Of a stretch of 64,000 nucleotides of DNA, positions 36,230 through 48,100 are shown piece after piece. Source of the DNA: Tritrichomonas musculus (lineage: Eukaryota; Parabasalia; Tritrichomonadida; Tritrichomonadidae); NCBI GenBank assembly GCA_039105265.1, contig JAPFFF010000061.1, positions 124,001-188,000 on the forward strand. Reading direction: 5' to 3'. Position 1 is the stretch's first letter. Every line of letters starts with the position of its first letter. The notes under the pieces are model-generated. The model saw only the letters and a list, made by a program, of their open reading frames with translations, made no database searches and was not told the origin of the DNA. Made by a program: the position numbers and the translations under genes.

Positions 36230-39200
36230 TCGCGATAAAAAAATTAAAAAAATTTGAAAACGCGAAAAATCGAAAAATTGAAAATTTCGAGAGAGAATTT
36301 TACTAATTTTTTCGTCTATATTTTATCGAAAATCTATTGAAATTTCGGTCATTTTTTGAGTCATTTTTTCGTCTATATTTCATCGAAAATCTATTAAAAT
36401 TTTGGTCGTTTTATCGCGCATATTTTATCGAAAATCACTTGAAATTTAAACAAAAAATTCAGGTCGAAAAAAAGTAAAATGAAAATTTCGAAGGAAAATT
36501 TCGGTCATTTTTTCAGTCATTTTTTGAGTAATTTTTCATCGAAAATCTATTAAAATTTAAACAAAAAATTCAGGTCGAAAAAAAGTAAAATGAAAATTTC
36601 GAAGGAGAATTTTGGTCGTTTTTTGGGTCGTTTTTTCGTCTATATTTTATCGAAAATCACTTGAAATTTAGCTCATTTTTTGGGTCGTTTTTTCGTCTAT
36701 ATTTTATCGAAAATCACTTGAAATTTCAGCAAAAAATTCAGGTCGAAAAAAAGTAAAATGAAAATTTCGAAGGAAAATTTCGGTCATTTTTTCAGTCATT
36801 TTTTGAGTCATTTTTTCGTCTATATTTTATCGAAAATCACTTGAAATTTAGCTCATTTTTTGGGTCGTTTTTTCGTCTATATTTTATCGAAAATCACTTG
36901 AAATTTAAACAAAAAATTCAGGTCGAAAAAAAGTAAAATGAAAATTTCGAAGGAAAATTTCGGTCATTTTTTCAGTCATTTTTTGAGTCATTTTTTCGTC
37001 AATATTTTATCGAAAATCAGTCACAATTTCGGTCATTTTTTCAGTCATTTTTTGAGTCATTTTTCATCGAAAATCTATTAAAATTTAAACAAAAAATTCA
37101 GGTCGAAAAAAAGTAAAATGAAAATTTCGAAGGAAAATTTTGGTCGTTTTTTCGTCTATATTTTATCGAAAATCACTTGAAATTTAAACAAAAAATACAG
37201 GTCGAAAAAAAGTAAAATGAAAATTTCGAAGGAAAATTTTGGTCATTTTTTCAGTCATTTTTTGAGTCATTTTTTCGTCAATATTTTATCGAAAATCAGT
37301 CACAATTTCGGTCATTTTTTCAGTCATTTTTTGAGTCATTTTTCATCGAAAATCTATTAAAATTTAAACAAAAAATTCAGGTCGAAAAAAAGTAAAATGA
37401 AAATTTCGAAGGAAAATTTTGGTCGTTTTATCGCCTATATTTCATCGAAAATCTATTAAAATTTAAACAAAAAATTCAGGTCGAAAAAAAGTAAAATAAA
37501 AATTTCGAAGGAGAATTTTGGTCGTTTTTTGGGTCGTTTTTTCGTCTATATTTTATCGAAAATCTATTAAAATTTTGGTCGTTTTATCGCGCATATTTTA
37601 TCGAAAATCACTTGAAATTTAAACAAAAAATTCAGGTCGAAAAAAAGTAAAATGAAAATTTCGAAGGAAAATTTCGGTCATTTTTTCAGTCATTTTTTGA
37701 GTCATTTTTTCGTCAATATTTTATCGAAAATCAGTCACAATTTCGGTCATTTTTTCAGTCATTTTTTGAGTCATTTTTCATCGAAAATCTATTAAAATTT
37801 AAACAAAAAATTCAGGTCGAAAAAAAGTAAAATGAAAATTTCGAAGGAAAATTTTGGTCGTTTTATCGCCTATATTTCATCGAAAATCTATTAAAATTTA
37901 AACAAAAAATTCAGGTCGAAAAAAAGTAAAATAAAAATTTCGAAGGAGAATTTTGGTCGTTTTTTGGGTCGTTTTTTCGTCTATATTTTATCGAAAATCT
38001 ATTAAAATTTTGGTCGTTTTATCGCGCATATTTTATCGAAAATCACTTGAAATTTAAACAAAAAATTCAGGTCGAAAAAAAGTAAAATGAAAATTTCGAA
38101 GGAAAATTTTGGTCGTTTTTTGGGTCGTTTTTTCGTCTATATTTTATCGAAAATCTATTAAAATTTTGGTCGTTTTATCGCGCATATTTTATCGAAAATC
38201 ACTTGAAATTTAAACAAAAAATTCAGGTCGAAAAAAAGTAAAATGAAAATTTCGAAGGAGAATTTCGGTCATTTTTTCAGTCATTTTTTGAGTAATTTTT
38301 CATCGAAAATCTATTAAAATTTAAACAAAAAATTCAGGTCGAAAAAAAGTAAAATGAAAATTTCGAAGGAGAATTTTGGTCGTTTTTTGGGTCGTTTTTT
38401 CGTCTATATTTTATCGAAAATCACTTGAAATTTAGCTCATTTTTTGGGTCGTTTTTTCGTCTATATTTTATCGAAAATCACTTGAAATTTCAGCAAAAAA
38501 TTCAGGTCGAAAAAAAGTAAAATGAAAATTTCGAAGGAAAATTTCGGTCATTTTTTCAGTCATTTTTTGAGTAATTTTTCATCGAAAATCACTTGAAATT
38601 TCAGCAAAAAATTCAGGTCGAAAAAAAGTAAAATGAAAATTTCGAAGGAGAATTTTGGTCGTTTTATCGCCTATATTTCATCGAAAATCTATTAAAATTT
38701 AAACAAAAAATTCAGGTCGAAAAAAAGTAAAATGAAAATTTCGAAGGAAAATTTTGGTCGTTTTATCGCCTATATTTCATCGAAAATCTATTAAAATTTA
38801 AACAAAAAATTCAGGTCGAAAAAAAGTAAAATGAAAATTTCGAAGGAGAATTTTGGTCGTTTTTTGGGTCGTTTTTTCGTCTATATTTTATCGAAAATCT
38901 ATTAAAATTTTGGTCGTTTTATCGCGCATATTTTATCGAAAATCACTTGAAATTTAAACAAAAAATTCAGGTCGAAAAAAAGTAAAATGAAAATTTCGAA
39001 GGAGAATTTCGGTCATTTTTTCAGTCATTTTTTGAGTAATTTTTCATCGAAAATCTATTAAAATTTAAACAAAAAATTCAGGTCGAAAAAAAGTAAAATG
39101 AAAATTTCGAAGGAGAATTTTGGTCGTTTTTTGGGTCGTTTTTTCGTCTATATTTTATCGAAAATCACTTGAAATTTAGCTCATTTTTTGGGTCGTTTTT

Positions 39201-39480
39201 TCGTCTATATTTTATCGAAAATCACTTGAAATTTCAGCAAAAAATTCAGGTCGAAAAAAAGTAAAATGAAAATTTCGAAGGAGAATTTTGGTCGTTTTTT
39301 GGGTCGTTTTTTCGTCTATATTTTATCGAAAATCAGTCAAAATTTCAGCAAAAAATTCAGGTCGAAAAAAAGTAAAATGAAAATTTCGAAGGAAAATTTC
39401 GGTCATTTTTTGAGTCATTTTTTCGTCAATATTTTATCGAAAATCAGTCAAAATTTCGGTCATTTTTTCAGTAATTTCAT
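36230..39480. repeat. 3.2-kb complex minisatellite inside Maverick A
   Basis: About twenty spaced copies of a core CAGGTCGAAAAAAAGTAAAA followed by TGAAAATTTCGAAGGA, separated by changing mixtures of GGTCGTTTTTTGGGTCG, TCATTTTTTCAGTCATTT and TATTTTATCGAAAATCA words. Core spacing is mostly about 100, 110-170 or 180 bp, so there is a higher-order order. There is no convincing gene; open frames there just follow the repeat. It lies between the GIY-YIG-like gene and the DNA polymerase. Confidence 0.9.
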
Positions 39481-39483
39481 TCT

Positions 39484-42400
39484 TTAAAATTTGATTTTTC
39501 TCTCGAAAGCTGGTAAATTAATCTGTTGGTACGAGCTACTTTTTTGAAAACAATTAGCCCCATCAAGAAGATTGAAGACTATCTCCTCGCCGCAATATAA
39601 TTTCTCATACAATTCCTCCACTGATATATTCATCCTCTTTGCTTTGTTCAGAATACATTGTTTAGGAATACCCTTCAGTCTTATATGTAGGCCTTCATTT
39701 CCATGCTCATCTACCAAAATATCGAGGTAAGATTTCTTTCCCAAAGCTATTAATTTTCTTGAAAAAACAGCCCCAAAAGCTCCTTCAAACGAATCAAAAT
39801 CACAGTGAAACTGCGTCATCTTTTTGCCTATTAACTCCTTTCCATATCTCTTTTTGAACACTTCTCCTATCCTTGCTACATCTTCTTCTTTGATATGTAT
39901 ACTGTCTGTGTCTGTGTAGTATATTTCAATTCCATTCTGCTCTGCAGAACTTATCACTCGATTCATCAAATGTTTGCTCCAGGACAACACACTGGCTCCA
40001 AAATGTGGTAAATTAAAGTGATTATTTATTGGTTTTACTTTCTTAACATACACATTTTCGATTGATTTATTCTCTATTATTTCTGTGATATAATTATAAT
40101 TTTTCCAGATATATTTGATGGCTTTATCTTTTGGTATGCATTTTGTTTCTGTCGTGGTGGCTTTGAGAATAGATTTTCCATAAATAGAATTTAAGAGGAG
40201 TTTAATAGTTTGTTGTAGAGGATTTTTTGCATCCTGATATTTCTTTCGGAGATTAAACAATTTCTCGATGAATATGTTGATTTTGCTATTAAATCCTTCA
40301 TCAAAATAATATCCTCGGATAAAATCGTAGTCAAAAGTATAAAATTCCATCAGGTCCATAAAAGCTCTCTTGTCAATATAATAGTGGTCTGTTGGATTGT
40401 TGGTAAATATTTTAGAGCCCTGGTCGTTCCTGCTAAATACCTGCCCAAATTGATATGGCTTCTCTGATTTACAGCTTAATTTTTTAATGTTTATTTCGGC
40501 AAAGAACTGGTCATAACGTAATAATTCTTCAGTAGATATTCCTTCAGGAATAATTTTAGGCATTCCTTTTGGCACTCCTGACATAATACTCATGGCTGAT
40601 GGATATAAAGAGACGGCATCAAAATCTTGTATTCTCGCTTCTACATACTGCTTTTCATTATTTGCCGTCATGGTTCTTCCCCCAGAAACACATCTCTGGA
40701 TAAAGTTTTGTGGCTTACCACTTAGCCGATAGCACTCATCGAAGCAACCAAATTTGTAGGCATAATAATATCCAATCGAAGAGATGGAGATAAAATTATG
40801 GACGTCTAGCATATCTGTTTTTGTTTGTCTGAACACTTCTATCAAGTCTCGATTAAATTTCTCTACTCCTTTCATCTAAACAATACAGTCGAGCTTGCAA
40901 TAATAGATGGCATATTTCATGATATCGATGCAAGGCATCGCTACGTCCGGGAACAAAGTTCCAGTCTGCAAAGCAGCCGAAGGACTGTCTATCTGGAGGT
41001 TTTCATAAGCGCCACAATTTATTGCATTATCGATAAGCTGTTTCCAGTCTTGTTTTATTTGTTGAAGTGTTTTTTTGTCTTTATTTTCGAGATAATATTG
41101 TAGTTGGAATTCTAGTGCTGAGACTTCTTTTCGTTTGATATTTTTTTCTGTGTATATTTTATATGCCATTACTTCTTTATGGACGGGTAGTTGGAACATT
41201 TTAGCGAAGGAAGATAAGGCAGCAGGTATCAAAGAGTAGCTATTTCGGAAGGTTAATCTTTTGTTTATTTTATATTTTGTCATGACAATTTGAAGAATTG
41301 TACCGTTCCTTTCAGTTATTTGGACGTCCCATCCAGGGGTGTTGATGAAGAAGCAGGCATCATATTTTAGATTATGAAAGTATGTCAAAGAATTATTTTC
41401 CAAAGATTTTAATAATCTCTCGGCTATATTTTCCCCCTCAAAAACCATTTTATGTATCAATTCTTTTGTTCTATATACTGTAATGTTAAGATATGGTTTA
41501 TGGGGTGATAGTGTTGTATCTGTCTCAAAATCAGAGTAGTATATCTTTGACCAAGGCTCTTTGAGCCCGGGACCTTTGGTCCTCTCCCTCTCTTTTTTCA
41601 TAACAGACGAATCTATTTTTTGACAGCAAAGGGAAGGGTCATAATTTAAATCTTGATAATCTGCTAGATGACTGTTATATTCATTTGTGGCCAAAATATT
41701 CATCTCACAAGATTTTATTTCTCTGAACATGCCTTCTTTAAATAGCTTTCGTAGGACTGTAATCAGCTTTGTGTTTCCCACAGGTTTGTTAATCATGTAA
41801 TGATTTTTGTATAATAACAGGTCTACAGTCCTGTTAAAATCTTTAGCCCAGGCTTTCTTTCGGGTATCTATTTTGATTTGCTGTTGGTCTCTCGTAGCAT
41901 ATTTTTCATCAATCCTCCTGACAATAAAATGGCATTTAAAATATTTAGCAATATCATATATTAAACTATTTGGCACCATCCTTGTTTTCACCATGGAACG
42001 TAGATGATTTATTTCTTCCTCTGAGAAAACTTTTGATTGGATACATGCATAGACCAGGCAATTATCTTGATAATTTTTCTTCTCAACAGACTTAAATATT
42101 TGATATATAGTCAAATCAATATCAGAAAGATTGATATATGGAAAGAATCCTCCGTCTGGTTTTTCTCTATAATCTTCATCAATTTCTACTTCTTCTTCAT
42201 ATAGCTTCCCTTTACTAGTTTGTTTATTGATTGTGAAGACGGTTTGTTTGCCTTTCTTTTTGTTTTGAATGAAGAGTAATTGATATTTTGCTAGGATAAA
42301 TACATTACCAATCCAAGGATTATTATCAGAACAATCATCATTTAAATCTATTGTACCGGAGATATGACCAATAGTTGTGTCGATATTTCGTGCCGATGAG

Positions 42401-42984
42401 ATGGTATACCACTTATATTCCTCCCCATCTAGAGACTCACTTTTTACCACCACGTTCTTTTTATTCTTCTTGTGAAGCTGCCTTAGAGTTTCAGTAAATG
42501 CCATCCTGGTATCTTCATCATCTCCAATAACTATTTCGAATGAAATTTCCTTGTTCGCTTTCATCATAAATTCCTTCATCTGCTTCTTAAATTTTGGCTT
42601 ATCTTTAATATTTTTGACTCTTTCCTTGTACTCTTTTCTGGCTTCGGTCTTAGCTGCAGAATACAAATCGACCGAAATATTTAATATATCCCTTTCTGCT
42701 CTGGCATTATTTTTGATGCTTTGTTTGTATTCTCTTCGCGATGCCTTTTCTTTTTGTCTGGTATTCTTTTGCCTGCGCAGATTGTTAAACAACTTATCAT
42801 CACTTTCATTAAATGCCTTGATATAATCCTTCACTTTCAAGCCTCTTTTGTTTAATTTCATTCGAGAGATATTTTGTCTGAGCTCTTCTCGGAGTTTTTT
42901 TACGGTTTGTTTCCCTTTACCATAAAATCCAGGGAGGGATAAAATTTGCTTCTTGGATAGTTTGGAAATGAGCTGGTTGTCCAT
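39484..42984 (-). pseudogene. Protein-primed family B DNA polymerase of Maverick A (broken)
   Basis: A gene of the usual size for Polintons. Near the start it has a basic helical region like the terminal-protein/N-terminal part. It then has the exonuclease signatures YYSDFETDTT and LTYFHNLKYDACFF, polymerase motif A-like DFDAVSLYPSAM, motif B-like LLNSIYGKSI and motif C-like YYTDTDSIHI. This type uses a terminal protein as primer to copy linear genomes from the ends, in line with the long inverted repeats. It looks broken, with about one break. The leader has TATCACTTTTTAATTTT, an initiator-like start. Confidence 0.85.
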
Positions 42985-43079
42985 TTTACAATAAAATTAA
43001 AAAGTGATAAAAAAATATCACGCGACAAAAAAATGCTTCGGCTCAAAAATGAGCAAAAAAACTGTAAAAATCATCCAGG

Positions 43080-43114
43080 GGTGAACGGGTGAATTTTCAC
43101 CTCCAACTTCACCT
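43080..43114. repeat. 35-bp inverted repeat, left copy
   Basis: Perfect reverse match to 44164-44198. Each copy also carries internal GTGAA/TTCAC symmetry. The pair brackets the 313-aa gene at 43120-44061. Confidence 0.9.
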
Positions 43115-43119
43115 CTCAT

Positions 43120-44061
43120 TTATTTTCTATTTACATACATGGTTCTATGGACATTTGATATTGTGAACAGCCCCGTTTCTTCAATTTTTCTCTTCAATTC
43201 ATCGAATGTTAAATTGATTTTAAAAGTGGATTTATACTTGGTTTGGACATCTTTTAACAAAAATCTATCTATCGAAGGATAATTTTTGAGCAAAAACTCT
43301 TTCATATTATATCTGTTTTCATCAGGCGTTTCTATGTATTGTTTATCAATCTCTTGCTGTTCTCTTTGCTCTTCTCTCATCCTCTCTATTTGAAAGAGGC
43401 TATAATTGTATTTTCTCCTTGCTGCATCACATTTTGAGCATGATTTATTGGTTTGGGCATTGTTATTGGCTATCATACCGTTGAGTCGTATAATATTTTC
43501 AGAAGCTTCTTTGACACTACATTTATCAATAAATCCGAATGAAAAGTCATCGGGATTATCAGACAACAAGGCATCTGCCGGATAAACATTATATGGCTGT
43601 CCAAATTTATCTTTTCTAATGATACTTAGCGCAGTCATGAGAGCAAAAGATATGAATGATTGGTAGTGCAGGTACTCGTCTGAATTATATATATCGACCA
43701 CATTACCGTATATTTTATCACACTTTTCATTTATAGAATTGTGATTGCAATGGTAGCCTATCATGTCATAATTTACTTTTCGAATGAATTTTTTTATTTC
43801 CGATGAGTCTGTCTTCAACTCCATAATTTGTTGGAAAATAGGCACATCTGGCTTGCTCTGTGTGATGTCGTTTAATTTTGGCAGGGAATGAAATATTGTA
43901 AAAATATCACGGATGAGATTTGTATTTGTTTCGACATTTAGCTTATATTTTACCGGGTCGTAGTTATCATTCAACAAATCATTTTTCAATTCCATCTTCT
44001 TCTGTTCAAAGTTCATATTATAGAATTCAGACACTTCTTTTGAAAAACTACATTCGGTCAA
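43120..44061 (-). CDS. 313-aa protein of unknown function with a C-terminal winged-helix-like part, Maverick A
   Basis: The N-terminal two thirds are helical. A Cys/His stretch YHCNHNSINEKC lies in the first half and CSKCDAARRKY (CxxC) further on, so metal binding is possible. An Arg/Glu helix follows (ERMREEQREQQEI). The C-terminus (FLLKDVQTKYKSTFKINLTFDELKRKI, then TGLFTISNVHRTMYVNRK) is like a winged-helix DNA-binding domain. It is framed by the perfect 35-bp inverted repeats. A replication or transposition-related accessory role is possible; no named family. Confidence 0.45.
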   Translation of the reverse strand: MTECSFSKEVSEFYNMNFEQKKMELKNDLLNDNYDPVKYKLNVETNTNLIRDIFTIFHSLPKLNDITQSKPDVPIFQQIMELKTDSSEIKKFIRKVNYDMIGYHCNHNSINEKCDKIYGNVVDIYNSDEYLHYQSFISFALMTALSIIRKDKFGQPYNVYPADALLSDNPDDFSFGFIDKCSVKEASENIIRLNGMIANNNAQTNKSCSKCDAARRKYNYSLFQIERMREEQREQQEIDKQYIETPDENRYNMKEFLLKNYPSIDRFLLKDVQTKYKSTFKINLTFDELKRKIEETGLFTISNVHRTMYVNRK

Positions 44062-44163
44062 GAGTTGTCTTGGGCAAGAGTAATGGCTGTAATGCTGGTT
44101 TGATTTGTTGCTGCGGGGAGGAGGGTCATTTGGCCTAAAAATAAAAAATAGAAAAAAATTGAA

Positions 44164-44198
44164 AGGTGAAGTTGGAGGTGAAAATTCACCCGTTCACC
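44164..44198. repeat. 35-bp inverted repeat, right copy
   Basis: Perfect reverse match to 43080-43114. No flanking duplication is visible. Confidence 0.9.
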
Positions 44199-45221
44199 TG
44201 TAGACTAAAAATAGATAATTATTTCATTAAATTCTCCTCTGAAATAGGAAGGAACTTCTCTCTTGAACCATTCAAAAATATTGAAAATTCATCGAGATAT
44301 AAGCAAGGCAAAATTCAATACTTATCTGGCCACATTCATCCATATATTTATTTATCTATACGTTTAATTTATTTTTTTCAAATAACATTTCATGAAAAAA
44401 TTTTAAAAAAATAATTTGAAAGAAAAAATTTTAAAAAAATAATTTGAAAGAAAATAATTTTAAAAGCTTTCTCAAATCTAAAATCTTTGCCGATTAGGTT
44501 TTTCAATGCTCTTTCAAATCTAAAATTTTCCTCTGAATTTGGACTGTTTGAGCTTCTCAATCTTATGTTTTGAGTTTCTCAATCTTATGTTTGAGCTTCT
44601 CAATCTTATGTTTTGAGTTTCTCAATCTTATGTTTGAGCTTCTCAATCTTATGTTTGAGCTTCTCAAACCAAAATTTTACTCACAATTATGAGGCAAAAT
44701 TTTTCCGATCATTTTTTTCAATACCCTCTCAAATCTAAAATTTTTGTCGACCGTTTATATTCGTCTGTACGTTTATTGTCGACCGTTTATTCATCTGTAC
44801 GTTTATTGTCGACCGTTTATTCATCTGTACGTTTATTATCGACCGTTTATTATCGTACGTTTATTGTCGACCGTTTATTATCGACCGTTTATTCATCCGT
44901 ACGTTTATTATCGTACGTTTATTCATCCGTACGTTTATTGTCGACCGTTTAATTTTCCTAATCTTTTGGAAAACTTGAAAGTAAAATATATAAAAAAATG
45001 AACATGCCTGCTCATACATATTTTTTTAAACTTATTTTATATTTTCCAATATCAAAACCATGACCCCCTACTCACGCTTTTTTTCAAAAATCCCTTTTCA
45101 ATAACTCGATGAATATTCAATATTTTTTAAACTTCTTATAGTGAAAAATCTTGCAAATCCAATGTAGAATCTAAATATATAATCAGAATTTAAAAATATC
45201 TATTTCTTCGTGAGATATAAA
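44199..45221. other. Gene-free stretch of Maverick A with two short-repeat blocks
   Basis: No convincing gene. About 44549-44670: repeats of GAGCTTCTCAATCTTATGTTT with small variants. About 44747-44952: alternating GTCGACCGTTTAT and ATC(C/T)GTACGTTTATT units, rich in the palindromes GTCGAC and CGTACG. Open frames in this zone only follow the repeats. AT-rich tail with A-runs after 45000. Confidence 0.8.
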
Positions 45222-45953
45222 TCACTTCGTGAGTATATCATATATATCAGCATCCTGGGATGGTTTTATCTTCAGAGTAATGAACAAGGGGGATTTCAAG
45301 ATTACAGGCTGGAACATAAAGTCGACCAACCTCATTTCCAAATACTTTAACGAATCTGTATTTACTTTTACTTTTATTGGTTTTGTCAAATCATAATTCA
45401 CTATTAAAGCTTCTTGGTCCATAATCATTGTATCAATATTTGCGATGATGCTGGGAGTATATTCTTGGTCTCCAATAGATGAGTGCGCTGCTACACCCTG
45501 CAAAGATACTAAATATAATTTATTGGCAAAATCAAGAATTGGCAAATCTGGAACATTTTTTTCTTCATTAGCTTCTACATAAAATTCCTTACAGTTAAAC
45601 AATCCAGTAATCAATTTTGCTCTATGGCTGCCTTCCTTGAATGTGATATTTTCGGTCGGTGTTAATGAAATTGTTCTATTATTCACATTCTTGAACTCGA
45701 TTGTTTTCTGACACAAATTTAAAAACTTTACCAGATAGCCAAAAGAATAGGCATACGACTCCTCGAAATCAATTCGAACTTCACTATTTTCTGTCTCAAA
45801 TATTAAATAATCATCAGCGGTCGTCATTAAAATATTTGCTTTAGTATTGATAGACGAAACATAATACTTGACGAAAGGGCATTTCCAAGGAATATCTATA
45901 TTCATCCTCACAGTATTATAATTTTCAGGCTGGCTTTGAACACTATACAACAT
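45222..45953 (-). CDS. 243-aa virion-type protein, possible penton or fibre-associated, Maverick A
   Basis: Beta-rich. The N-terminal YNTVRMNIDIPW and a mid part with many alternating hydrophobics precede a C-terminal stretch LKYLEMRLVDFMFQPVILKSPLFITLKI. This LVD...PVxLxSPxFITL pattern is one I associate with minor structural proteins of Polinton and virophage-like elements. It is divergent from the fibre gene, with 19 bp between. It may be the vertex protein to which the fibre attaches. Identification is tentative. Confidence 0.4.
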   Translation of the reverse strand: MLYSVQSQPENYNTVRMNIDIPWKCPFVKYYVSSINTKANILMTTADDYLIFETENSEVRIDFEESYAYSFGYLVKFLNLCQKTIEFKNVNNRTISLTPTENITFKEGSHRAKLITGLFNCKEFYVEANEEKNVPDLPILDFANKLYLVSLQGVAAHSSIGDQEYTPSIIANIDTMIMDQEALIVNYDLTKPIKVKVNTDSLKYLEMRLVDFMFQPVILKSPLFITLKIKPSQDADIYDILTK

Positions 45954-45972
45954 TATTTAATTTCAGATTAAA

Positions 45973-48100
45973 ATGTCCTTGGCACTGTTTTCTGCAAAGA
46001 GCAAAGAAGCATATAAACTCAAATCAAATGACATAGAGATAAATGTTGATGAAGAAGATGGAATCAAAAAACTCAATTTCGAAAATACAATAAATCCTGA
46101 TGACATGATACAATTTAATTGTCTCTATAACAAAGCTGAAATAGATGAAAAAATAGTCGGTGATTATCTTGAGAAGCAAGGAGGACTTGATGGCTTCGGC
46201 GCATTAAATATTATGGCAGGGAAAGGGATTACTACATTTACAGAAAGTGGAAGATTACAAGAAATAAATTATGCTCCAAATCTAAATAAATTATACGAGA
46301 GGTTAAGTACCAGCGCAGTAAATTTAAAAGCATATCTAACTAAACTCCAAGAAGATATATACCAAAATATTGGAACGAAAGAATTAATTCCAGGAGCAGA
46401 ACTATCAATTATTGTAGATGAGATATCAACAAAAGAAGTAGATGTAAGTACGATATCTAAATTAATTGCTGCGTTAGGGAATAATAATACTGGCATCCTA
46501 AGTGCTATTGACCATCTTTATACAGCTTTGGGAGAATTAGACACTTTTACTGTATCTGATTTTTTGGCAGCAACATTACAAAAGAATGAAACCATGACGA
46601 CAATAAAAGAAAACAAAGCGGAAAAAATATATGAAGCAACACAAGAAAATATTACAAAATATACAGAACTGGTAGCTGCAATCAAGAATTTAAGTGAATC
46701 ATTAAAAAATATTTTGATTGTTGAGAAGAATCTGAACCTGCGATATATTGAAGAAATCAAAACAGAAAAACCAGAAGATGAAATTCCTTTGGCTCTGCCA
46801 ACTTCGCAAAGCGAATTAGCCGTTCAAGAAGATGAGAAACAATATATTTACACATATCAGACCGCAAGTAAACATGCAGATACATTAACAGAAATAATAA
46901 ATCTTATCAACACTTCTACAGAAAATATTGAAAAATGGCTTAGAAAAATAGAGGAAACAAAGACAACAGGGATAGATTTTACAAAGCTAAGTGAATTAAA
47001 AATTGTTCAAAAAAATGACGACAAAGCATCATATGAAACAGTGCCACAATCCCTCACAACATTTAATGATGTTATTACAAATTTGAGCACAAATAATGAA
47101 AATATCAGCTCTTGGATTAATAAATTAAATGAAGAAACAATATTGTATCCTGATCTATTAGAAGCTTTTGGAGATAATTTATCAGTCGTTTTAGTAAACC
47201 AAACAACTCAAAAACCAGAAATAAAAACAGTCAAAATAGAATTCATAAAAGAAACCCCTTCTCCTGAACCATCTGTACCTGACTATATAGTAGATCCGAA
47301 CGGAAACAATTATCTTTATCCAACGAAAGAGGAATTAGAAGAAATAAAGGAAAAATGTAAAAATTCACCATTACCTGTTGATAATTCAACAGGAATAACT
47401 ATCCCTGTCTATGCAGCAATAGAATCTATGGAAGATGGGATAAATTGGATAAAAAATATTGTCTACAATATTATATCGACAATGTATTATTTAATTAACA
47501 ATCCACTAAAAAATTTAAGTAAAGTAGAGAATATAGAAGTGTTGGTTTGCATCAAAGTACTTGATTCGTCCGATGATAAAGAGTATGCCTTCAAAAAATT
47601 GGTGATAAGTAATGGAGGAACAAACGAAGATTCTATCACCGTTCCGCAGGAAGTTTTAGTTGAAAAGACAGAAGGGCAGTTTGTAGATAAAGATAATAAT
47701 GTAAAATTTAAGACTGATGATTTAGCAGATATTGAAGACTTACAGAAAAATAATGTCGCTGTCAAAACAAATATTATAGATTCAATTAATATCGTAATCA
47801 ATACATATAAAACTTTAGGGATAATTATGAAGCATACTTTCTCAATATTTAATAGTTGTGTTTTAAGTCCTAGTGCTCATTTTGCCATTAATTCATCCAA
47901 ATTTTTGTGGAATAATTTTATAACACCTGGACTCAGATATGGTATTGATGAATATGGAAAAATAAAAAAATATATAATAAATTGGGGAGATGATAATGAA
48001 TTTCTACCAACACCGGCAGAAGATGATTCAGAAATATTAAAATATTTGAAAGACAAAGCCATAGCAACACAAGAAATAGCAATCAATACATGGGAAGATT
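45973..48100 (+). CDS. Fibre-like gene of Maverick A, part upstream of the inserted transposon
   Basis: About 710 codons up to the transposon. The N-terminal region has FNCLYNKAEIDEKIVGDYLEKQGG, like phage tail-fibre trimer starts. The rest is a long Thr/Ser/Asn/Glu-rich rod of repeated helices, with NISSWINKL / NIEKWLRKIEET-type recurring units, and is compatible with a trimeric coiled-coil fibre. A 1,739-bp DNA transposon is inserted at its end, with the 8-bp duplication GGAAGATT at 48093-48100. Receptor binding is the likely role. Confidence 0.5.

Noticed and set aside
39266-39487. 73-aa open frame in the minisatellite
   Set aside because: It only follows the tandem repeat (KISKENFGRFLG-type) and would appear in any such array.
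44689-45001. Open frames of 85-87 aa with YCRPFIHLYVY-like repeats
   Set aside because: They are read out of the GTCGACCGTTTAT repeat block; two overlapping frames are open for the same reason.
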